A stretch of 64,000 nt of DNA, from assembly GCA_963281255.1 (NCBI GenBank), contig OY725500.1, positions 1 to 64,000 of the forward strand, read 5' to 3'. Positions 55,493-64,000 of the stretch are shown piece after piece. The notes below the pieces were generated by a model, which searched no databases, was not told the origin of the DNA, and was given only the letters and a program-made list of their open reading frames with translations. The stretch's first letter is position 1; each line of letters begins with the position of its first letter. Source of the stretch: Aphrocallistes beatrix. Its lineage: Eukaryota > Porifera > Hexactinellida > Sceptrulophora > Aphrocallistidae. Position numbers and translations under genes: made by a program.

Positions 55493-58400
55493 ATGGAAAT
55501 GAACTGGATGCTAGTGTGCTGTTGTTTGTATTTGTATAGCAAGAAAAAGTCCGAGGTTTGTAACTATTCTTTTCTTACCTTTCAAGAACTCTCTGTGTTC
55601 ACTTCTCAGACTGTATCTAGCAAGAGAGAGGTTGTAAATACGTTTTATGTTTATTTGTATTAATCTTGTTTAGGAGAACAACTTGTTGGAGGAGAATGGG
55701 TAAGAATTCACTGAATTCCTGGTTAAATATGTGTTGCTAGGGTAAATACGAATAATTTAAGTTGTGAATATAATATTGCATAGTTACAAAGTAGAGATTG
55801 GAAATTGGAATGTTGCACCTCAGCGGGTACAATGGTATCTCTACCCTTATACCACCATGCCATTCAAACTGGCTTCCATCGCTATAATCCCACAATAGCG
55901 ACACAATTCGGACACAATTACAACACTTGTAATCTGTGATTCTCTTCATTTAGGACAAAGCACCAACACTTCAGATGTGAGTTCACTCCATTCATGCTGA
56001 TAGGCTGTATGACGTGTTAGTTTCCTAGCACAAGCTAGAAGCAGAGAGTGGTGCAGATGGTATCGTTGTGCGGATAAGTCGGTACATTAGATAGTGTCAC
56101 TCTCATAGTTCGAATCCACTCAGCTGTTGCATCCATGCCAACAACTCAATACATAAGAATAAACAAAGCATTCCTATGGCATAGAACGGTTTCCATATAG
56201 CTTGACCTTACGATCTGGTTTCCGCGACATAGAAGCCAGGGGCTCGAACTGGTGAGATGAAAGTCCACCTGCTCTGTTATTTATCCGAGTTCAGGTGTAA
56301 ACAAGCGCGGAAACAAATAGAACGCGCCGAAGTGCTAATTTGGTTGTGCAATTAACTCTGCTAATTAATGAGTTTAAGCACTGATCAGTGATTCTGCATT
56401 CTGGAATTCTGGTAGAGTTACAGACTTGTCTGAGAATGCCTAGAAACTGTATATTGTAATTATTAGAACTAAATTAGATATCAAAAGGAAGCAATTAGCG
56501 ATTCAATGGTGAGGTCATGCTCCATTATCACAGAGGAGAACCTAACTATAATTAGATCAATTCACACAGCTTGTGAGGTGCTGCATAAGTGCGACTCTTA
56601 TTCCTTTTCTGTCTCAGCTCTTAGGACCGGTGTGGTGTGGACGCGAGGAAAGAAAGTGCTGGCGAGCAACAACCACAACCAGCTGCACCATACCCTGGGC
56701 AAGGATGTGGTGAGTATGCACTGGGCGAACCATGGATGCAATATCCAGTTGACTATGTACTGATACACGAGATCAACACGGTTCAATATCAAAGTATCTC
56801 AATGCTTAAATGCTCACAATTGAGGAAGTTTGTCGTAAATTGTTAAGTTTTAGTTTACATAAATCCCTGAAACACATTCCACAGCAAATGATTGAGCTCA
56901 TAGCACTGAACTGCTGCTACGTGCAAATTCAGCATTTACGCAGTGAACAGCACATCAACATGTGATAGCGATATGCTCTATTCTAATAAACAGAACAACT
57001 AACATGTTCTACTCTTCGCGTCAATGGAGCAATAGTTTGATCTAATAATCCTTACAGCAAAGCATTCCTTTAATATATCGGTTGCTAGGCTACGATAATA
57101 TTAAGATTATTTAAATGTATATGTGTAAAATCAAATAAAACATCAGGTGGATGCTGAAACATTGCAATTAAACCTTGCGGTATCCAGGCAATCAGCCGGA
57201 ATGTAAGAGGTCCAGAGGAATGTATCAGTCAAATATGAGCGATTTTTTAGATTAAATTGAACACCAATGAGCAGCTAAGAATAAGATCGAATTCTTCGCC
57301 GAATTTCAAAATATGAGTATTGGATGAGTGTTGTTATATTTCTCATTCAAATAATTGCATTTAGAATTTGTCGTATTTATACATCAGTTCAAGGTACTTG
57401 TATTGTGACGGAAATGAAAAAAGATTTCTGAGTATGATATCTCGACTTCCAAATAATGATACAATTCGTATGATTGTTATGATGGTTAAATTACGATGTG
57501 AGTTCTATTTATAGAATGAGACACGTCCGAGGCACATATACGCACAGCCGCTGCCCACCCCTGGGTCTGTGTCAGGGGGCAGGAGCCAGTCCCCTGAGAC
57601 CACCAGCCTCGTGAAGAAACTGGGCAGGAAGCTCTACAAGACCTTCGAGAAGAACAAGGAGAAGAAGGAGTACCAAGAGACAGGTATGCATATCTAGCAA
57701 CTCTGACTATGAGATTAGTCATTGTCTTCTCGACTTAGAGTTTTACAATTGTACATATCCAGAGTTCAGAACTTTTAATTAATTCCAATGGCCTGGGGTC
57801 CATTCTATTTATAGCATGGACCCCATATTTCTAAGGTTTCCCCGCACAAAATGACTTAATCGGAAATTAGTTAGCAACTTAGTACATTGATGGGTTAAGT
57901 AATAGAGGCGCCCTTAGGGCGTCTCATTCAAATACAAAGTGTTCCATGGCTGTGTACGGTTGGAAAGATTATATATGATTGTTTATTCTGATTCTTGTTC
58001 CTAATCTGATCTCTGATTAAAGTCTTCTATTCTAGCGTAAGCTATTTGATAGCGATAATATAATACATCGAACTTACAAACAATGGGAAGGATAAAATCA
58101 CGATGGAATATATCGCAATTTATCCAGAATTATCCCAAAAACAGCATTTGTGTTATGCAATCCAGATAAGTTATCAATAATAACTTATCACAATATTTCG
58201 TAACTGAGATAAGTAACTCCTAATTTCTAAGCAAGGTCAATTTAAATCTGTATTTTAGCAATTTCTTCAACTCATGCTTTACAATGCAAAGTATTGCACC
58301 GTAGGTTAGCAGATATTGCGAAATAGCATTGAGTAATTCCACTAGATTGGACTGTGAGCTAACCTAGTTCTGATAGGTAAGGAGACCGAGCAAGGAATGC

Positions 58401-59687
58401 TTTCGTTAAAAGAAATTGACCATTACGGTTTAAAATAATTAAGATTACGACAAAGTTCAGTTCAGTTCCGAAGTTAAATGAAATCACCCAAAATGAAACA
58501 GATACAAACTCTAGCATACACTCGCCAGCTATCACAAGTTCACTAACAAGAAATCCGATTGAAAGAGAACCTCAAATATATAATTCACAGCTGTTCTAGT
58601 TCTATAGTAAGCACGTTGTTGTGATGACTTTATGGACAATAGAGTTGATTGAAATTGAATTTAAAATTTAAAATGAGCGAAATGAGTTTATTTTTCACAA
58701 ATCCAGATAAGGTGAGGTATCCCTTTCAGATTGTCTACAACAGTGAATATGAAAGTTTCCTTCGTCAAAACAAATTATAGCAAAGGCATCTTTTATGAAA
58801 TCATTCATCAATTAAACTACGAGGAATAAATTCTTTACGCAAATCACGTTGCTATGAGGTTAACTTAATTACACTACATATTAGACGTATCATGGATACG
58901 AGATACTCTGCAAACAATGTACGTTACAGAATGACTTACAATTTCAACGATTATATTTATACCTATAGTCGCACCTCAGAAATGCGAGCAAGGTTTGGAG
59001 TCTCCCTTTGACTCATTCGAAGTGACAGAGTCGTTCGAGGTGGAAGAGACCTACGTGTCGACTCCTGTGGTCACGGGATCCATCACCAATCGAAACCCCC
59101 GCGCAGCGTCTCAGTACCAGAACATGCCACACTCCTGCCTCCCCGCCCAATCGGAGCATAGGTATGTGGCTATTAATAGCATGGAAGATTGTCAAGTATA
59201 AATAGAAAAATACAGTCAGGGTCGCTTATTGTGAACCACCAGGGCACCAAAAATCTGTTCATAATAGAGATACTTCATATTAAGCGAACTTGATTCAATA
59301 CAAATCCTATCTAAAAATGAAATTGGGACCAGGAGGTTAGTTCATAATAAACAAATGTTCATATTAAGCGACCCTGACTGTAACTTACAAATTTATTAAG
59401 CGGAAACGTAACAATAATGGTTAAGTTCTGCCATTTGACAAAATACAATGTGAACTGAGAGTTCAGTCATAATAGAAAATTTTTATATCAAAGGACATTA
59501 ACTGTACTTAGTAACAGCATTGGTTCAAAGTTATGCACACAGGTACACTGAGAACTGGCGCCAGAGCCGCCCCAGCATTCCTCCCCCGCCTCCCCGTTGC
59601 TACCTGAACCAGGCGTACGCGGACAGGGGAGGGAGGGCGCTGTACGGAGGAGTGGACAACCGGAGACAGATACGCAGCTACCAATGA
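55493..59687 (+). CDS. Unrecognised membrane-anchored, adaptor-like protein
   Basis: Not a family I know. Proposed exons: 55493-55555 (MEMNWMLVCCCLYLYSKKKS), 55674-55699, 55954-55976, about 56621-56710, about 57512-57683, about 58970-59161 and about 59542-59687. All joins are GT-AG and keep one frame, though the two micro-exons and the 56.6 kb exon are less sure. The N-terminal CCC block next to hydrophobic residues suggests palmitoylation and membrane attachment. The rest is hydrophilic: a basic stretch (LVKKLGRKLYKTFEKNKEKK), an acidic tyrosine site (FEVTESFEVEETYVST), a YQNM motif (fits p85 and Grb2 SH2 sites), a polyproline stretch (RPSIPPPPPRC), then YLNQ and a C-terminal RQIRSYQ. A docking protein for SH2/SH3 partners is inferred. 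Introns are 0.6-1.3 kb, long for this genome. Confidence 0.5.
57684..58969. other. Long AT-rich intron of the adaptor-like gene
   Basis: About 1.3 kb without coding potential. Near its 5' end lies a hairpin: TGGGGTCCAT (57794-57803) and ATGGACCCCA (57816-57825) around a loop holding CTATTTATAG. No other element recognised. Confidence 0.6.
59210..59392. mobile_element. MITE with perfect pogo-like ends
   Basis: Ends TACAGTCAGGGTCGCTTA and TAAGCGACCCTGACTGTA are perfect inverted repeats flanked by TA. The interior has TTCATATTAAGCGAAC and TTCATAATAAACAAATGTTC subrepeats. TA flanks and CAGT ends fit the Tc1/mariner-pogo group. It is non-coding and lies in the last intron of the adaptor-like gene. 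Confidence 0.9.
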
Positions 59688-60639
59688 CCTGTTTAATTGT
59701 TTTTATTAGCGTTTGTTTGTGTTTGTTTGTTTGTTTGTTTGTTTGTTTGTTTGTTTGTTTGTTTGTTTGTTTGAAATATTTAATTAATATGTGTGTTCAG
59801 TCAAAATGAGTTTTGAAGTTTGGAGTATTGAATCAAACAAAGTAAGCAAAATCTTTATGATTAAATTAGTTTTAAAATTAACTTCAAAACCTCAGAGTTG
59901 AAAACGGTCTAGTTAACTATCTCAGATATAAATAGAATGAACCCAACCTTACAGTCACTGTGTAAGGTATAAGAGCTGAGCTCTTTCATGTCCAGATATA
60001 GCCAGGGTATGTTTTAATCCGTTTATGGAGACCTGATTCTTGAACCCACTACAAACAACTCTGCAGAACTAAATCAGGTTAAGTTTCATGAGCTTCGTAG
60101 TTCAATTAGTCTAGGAATGAAGTTCAGCAGTTCGTACAACCGCATAGCTCTGAATGAAGACAGAAAACACAGACTCCTCTCCTCCATAACAACATCACAA
60201 CACCATGCGCCACACGCCATGCAACCATGCAACCATGCTCACTCAGTGGAATAGAACACATGCCTGTATGGTGAAATACATTTACTTCCTAGACGCATTG
60301 CAATACTCAGATATGGTTGTCAGGGGTTCTAATTATAGATAGACACACACAAAATATAATTACTTTGAAGATTCGTTTGATATAATTACGAAAATGGTCG
60401 ATTATTGATATTTCAGAGAATGATGTTGAAACAAATTAAATTAAATATTCTCAGAAAAGTTCAAAAATGAGACTGCCCCGCAAATTATAATTGGAACTGA
60501 ATACCGAAAATGAATTTTAGAATGTTTATTTCGGAAATGACTCCCAATCTGTAGCCGCGGCGCCAATTAAACTGGATAAATAATAGGCTTATGAAATCTA
60601 TAAATTCAGGCACTGGCTAGCCTACTCAACTGAATCAAT
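59688..60639. other. Intergenic DNA before OTULIN
   Basis: Begins with a (GTTT)n microsatellite (about 59715-59776) just after the adaptor-like stop. The rest is AT-rich. A TATAAAT box for OTULIN exon 1a lies at 60599-60605. No gene seen. Confidence 0.65.
60599..60605 (+). promoter_or_regulatory. TATA box of OTULIN exon 1a
   Basis: TATAAAT at 60599-60605, 34 bp before the ATG at 60640. Confidence 0.5.
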
Positions 60640-63600
60640 ATGTCCAAAGCAGAGATGAACAAATCGAACAAGAAATCCAGCAAAGTGCTGAGCAGCAAAT
60701 TCTTCTTGACGAAGCACCGCAGCAACGACTCAATCAAGCCGCCCGGCCCGATGAAGAAGCACAGCGTGGAGACGGTCAGACCGCCCAACTTCGGATTAAC
60801 GAGATCGGTCGAGGCACGGCGGAAACTTGAGTATTCGAGAGAAACCTTCGTCGTCTATTCACCCCAGGAAATTCCTTCCCACATCAAGGACCCCAACACC
60901 CTCTTCTCCCGCGTGGAGAAGGAGAAGAGATGCATCTGGTCTCGGCTCTGTCAGAAGGTGAGTTATAAATACTAAAAATAAACAAGTTGACGCCAAAAAT
61001 AGTAGCGCAATCGGAGCAGTCGGTTACAAGGAATGAGGAAAGAGGGAGAATATGCTCGGGTGTAAATTTAGAAAAATGCCAAATCAGTTCTTCCAAGTGA
61101 TTTGACATAATTTTTCATTGTAAGAGATAACCAATCAATTTCTCGAATCATTTCCCGCCAATCATGCAACTCTCATCCTGAGTTTCCTATGAGCTAGCAC
61201 GTGTCGTGTGTCAGTGCCGGGGTTTCTCGCAGGATGCGAAAGTGGTGCGAGTGAGCCACAAAAGTGCCAATTGTCCGTAGGTCCGTATAGTGGATTTGAT
61301 AGAGAATTCTCTGGTGGTATTCTAAAACAGATGTGAGAAGCCAGGTTTAGAATATCAGGAATATTCTCTAATTTTAGCCCCATTATTTGATTTCTTCATT
61401 TCGAAACACAAACTCGGTAGAGCTCTCAGCTCGCATCAGCAAGTCAGTCTGAAATAGCAATCCCACTCCATTAATTGGTTGACCAAAATGATGATCCTTT
61501 TTAGACGAACTTTGATGAAATTTTTAGTGAATATGAGATCACTTCAAATAATTCTGAGATTAATAACCTGCTTGAGGCATGCCAAAGCGGTAACAATGAA
61601 TATTGATGTGGTAATATCGACTAGGAGAATTCCGATCAGATGACTTACAAATACGAAGTAATATTCTGCATAGTTTGAGATTCGTGTTACATCGTCTCAG
61701 TCATAACAAATCATTTTACATGCTGCATGATCTTTCAAGTAAACAAGCTTAATGAGTCTTGACGTGGAAATACAGAGTATTCAATCGAAATTAAAATAAT
61801 TATCAACAAACTAGTTTATTTCGATTCTCAACTAAAAATAAATACATACAAATCACCAGCACTGAAAGTAGGCCATCTATCGCAGCTCTATATAAGCAGA
61901 GAAACTCAGTGGATTTTATAATTGCACAGCTCAGTAAGAAACTAAGAATGGCAGCTCGTGGTCCAACCAAGTCGAATCAGTTCGTATTGTATGAAAACAT
62001 TGACAAAGAGCTAGATTCGGTTGGCTTTATGCGGTCGAGAGTGAACACCACTGACTCGGTTACCCCATCTCCTCACAGAAACAAGAATAGACTGAGTATA
62101 ATGGGGAGAAGTAGCACAGACGATTCTTCGTGTTCAGGCATGTCAGAGAATAACCTCCCCACTAAAGGGCAACCCAATTTTTTAATATCTCGTTTCAAGA
62201 GTCGATTCGTATCTAGAAAGGTAGGAACAAACTGAGATAATATCGCGCGATAGGAATACTTGCATGAACTGTCTGGGTTTACTCCAGCAAAGCTCTGACC
62301 TGAAATTATAATTGTTTGTAGCCTGAAACTCAGTCAGCAACTTTCAAGCAACTCAGCATCGATCCTCAGAAGGAGATAGAGGCGTACGCTAAGAGCGAAT
62401 GGATGACCACTCTCCCCAACGCGATGAAGATGAAGCAAGTAAGTTCAGCTCTGTTAAGCCTATATTCCTAGATACCAGCCGTGTTACATTCCTGTGTTGC
62501 TAGGGATACCGACGAGTGAAGGAAGAGGGGTACGAGTACATACGCAGGATCCGAGGAGACAACTACTGCGCTCTTCGCTCTGTCATGTTCCAAATCCTGA
62601 CCTCCTGCGACGTCAAGAAGTCCGTCCTGAATTTGTTCCCTTCGGAAGAGGCGGCCTTGAAGCGCCTGGAAGAGCTGAAGGCAGAGCACGGGGCTCTCAT
62701 AAACGAATGGAAGTTCGGGACGAACTCTTTCCTGAGGGAAGGCAAGTGCCGCAACAAATCTCTGCAAGCGTGCATCAAGACATTCTATGATATGGTGAGC
62801 TCAATGACTGAACGGTTAACTAGCTAACTAACTAACTAACTCACTCACTCACTAACTAACTAACTAACTAACTAACTCACTCACTCACTCACTCACTCAC
62901 TAACTAACTCACTCACTAACTAACTAACTCACTCACTCACTAACTAACTAACTAACTGAATGAATGAATGACTAGCTAGCACACGTTTAATTGTTGTATT
63001 CTAAACAGGTGAAGAAGCTAAGCGTGAAGAAGCATTGGCATGAGAAGAGGGATCTGCTGGTGGAGGAGATGAACAAAGAGGAAGCGCACTACTTCGCTAC
63101 GGACGCTAAGTTGGTGGAGTGCATCAAGTTCTTCATGTTCTCGTACGCAGAGAAGTTGTACAAGAAACTGGCGGAGGGAAAGGAAGTGCCGCTCTGGTTC
63201 ACACTCCTGACACTGCGAGGGAACTCCAGCTCCTTGCAGGAGTACTTCCAGGAGCAGCTGAACAAGGTGGGGGACTCCCTCGGCCTAGAACAGGTGAGTG
63301 TTACATTCCTTACTCCTTGCCTCGTATCCAGGTGCCTCGAAGTTGAGTCGCCCGCGCCCGCCCGCCGCCGCCGCCGCCCGCGCGGCAGGGTTGGAAAAAA
63401 ATCATGATTTTTTTAAAAAAATCAAAAATCATGATTTATTTGATTTAAATCAGATTTATTTGATTTAAATTAGATTTTTATATATTTTTATCTATAATCA
63501 TTTAGTCTTCTGTTTATTTTTATCTACTCATAATCAAGTAGAATTCTAGAATAAATTTAACATTATCTACGTATAATAGAATGTTTTAATGAAAGAAACG

Positions 63601-64000
63601 AAAATTAGAGTATGTATTAATGTACGTAGAATTAGAAGAAATTATTTATGAGTATTCAGCAGCTTGTATATAAATACTAATTTTCCTGCTTTAGCTATAC
63701 CTAATCTATTCCTAACTTTTGAATGTACAAAAGCCATCACACTTTTATCAAATAAGAAACATTGAAGAAATTTCTAAAAGGAAATATATTCCAAAAAAAT
63801 CAAATAACAGGATTTTGATTTTTTTAAGTGATTTAAATCATGATTTAAATCAAATGATTTAAATCAAAACAACCCTGCCTCGAACTGATGGAATCATTGC
63901 CTCGTACAAAGTCTGATTGTTACTTCTTAGAATTAGGCACAAAATATATATTCTGTCCAAAATTGCTGAACTATTGTCTGTGATTAGCACGGATGTCTTA
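60640..64000 (+). CDS. OTULIN: OTULIN-like linear-ubiquitin deubiquitinase, 5' part
   Basis: Cysteine protease that cleaves Met1-linked ubiquitin; in animals it restrains LUBAC/NF-kB signalling. Two candidate first exons: 1a 60640-60957 and 1b 61948-62220. Both end in phase 0 after Lys and can join exon 2 (62322-62438, PETQSATFKQLSIDPQKEIE). Exon 3 is 62504-62794, with RGDNYCALRSVMFQIL carrying the catalytic Cys of the OTU fold in the OTULIN GDNYC context. Exon 4 is 63009-63293: FFMFSYAEKLYKKLAEGKEV, SLQEYFQEQLNKVGDSLGLE. The catalytic His and C-terminus lie beyond the window, so the gene is cut by the window edge, not broken. Similarity to vertebrate OTULIN (KGKEVPFF, LNQVGHTGGLEQ) is clear. 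FAM105A-type pseudo-enzymes are excluded by the Cys. Confidence 0.9.
61889..61896 (+). promoter_or_regulatory. TATA box of OTULIN exon 1b
   Basis: TATATAAG at 61889-61896, 51 bp before ATG 61948. Supports a second promoter inside the OTULIN gene. Confidence 0.55.
62819..62965. repeat. (ACTA/ACTC)n microsatellite in an OTULIN intron
   Basis: About 147 bp of tandem ACTA and ACTC tetranucleotides in alternating blocks, filling most of the intron between exons 3 and 4. Confidence 0.95.
63386..63877. mobile_element. hAT-like MITE in an OTULIN intron
   Basis: About 490 bp, AT-rich, with ends CAGGGTTGGAAAAAAATCAT and TCAAAACAACCCTG. Subterminal stretches are built of ATCATGATTT and GATTTAAATCA palindromes on both sides. 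This end type is common for hAT-derived MITEs. A GC-rich CCG run lies just outside the left end. No coding capacity. The 8-bp duplication is not visible. Confidence 0.75.

Overview
The window looks like the genome of an early-branching animal, with a sponge as my best guess and low confidence. It is eukaryotic: introns are mostly 50-80 bp with GT-AG ends, exons are GC-rich, and introns and intergenic DNA are AT-rich. The gene set fits an animal: vinculin, Crk, cysteine-string protein, LZIC, OTULIN, Phafin and a class I Rab11-FIP. Genes are closely packed, and several start codons lie only about 28-36 bp after a TATA box.

Layout. Positions 1-11820 are a nearly perfectly homogeneous satellite array: a 161-bp unit up to about 8.2 kb, then a 158-bp variant, ending in a worn edge unit. 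Positions 11.8-15.6 kb hold a 33-bp minisatellite, a 24-bp repeat that may belong to a small spliced gene, and DNA with no recognised gene. A minus-strand block follows: Crk adaptor (15.6-16.9 kb), DNAJC5/cysteine-string protein (17.0-18.0), sphingosine-1-phosphate phosphatase (18.2-19.6), the PH-FYVE protein Phafin (19.7-22.2), class V myosin (23.0-32.1) and an ataxin-7-like protein (32.3-33.2). Vinculin (33.6-38.7) and LZIC (39.3-39.9) are on the plus strand. Next come four related minus-strand transmembrane proteins with a cupredoxin/ephrin-like ectodomain (40.0-45.4). After them, also on the minus strand, are a Rab11-FIP with an embedded IPT domain (45.5-48.6), an LRR protein (48.7-50.5), a small basic protein (50.7-50.9), an SNX14-type sorting nexin (51.2-54.3) and a Bet1-like SNARE (54.6-55.3). 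On the plus strand are an unrecognised membrane-anchored adaptor-like gene (55.5-59.7) and the 5' part of OTULIN (60.6 kb to beyond the window).

How the genes fit together. There is no operon, but many genes act in membrane traffic and the cortical cytoskeleton: myosin V, Rab11-FIP, Phafin, SNX14, Bet1, CSP, vinculin and Crk. In animals Rab11-FIP2 and myosin V act together on recycling endosomes, so their presence in one window is notable but may be chance.

Most promising novelty. (1) A tandem, rapidly evolving family of transmembrane proteins with an ephrin/phytocyanin-like pattern. (2) A Rab11-FIP carrying a Sec5-like IPT domain. (3) A TATA-driven internal first exon in vinculin that would give a tail-only isoform. 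(4) Tandemly repeated splice-site regions in myosin V and vinculin introns. Small DNA-transposon remnants (MITEs) lie in several introns. All functional statements rest on reading motifs by eye; no database search was run.
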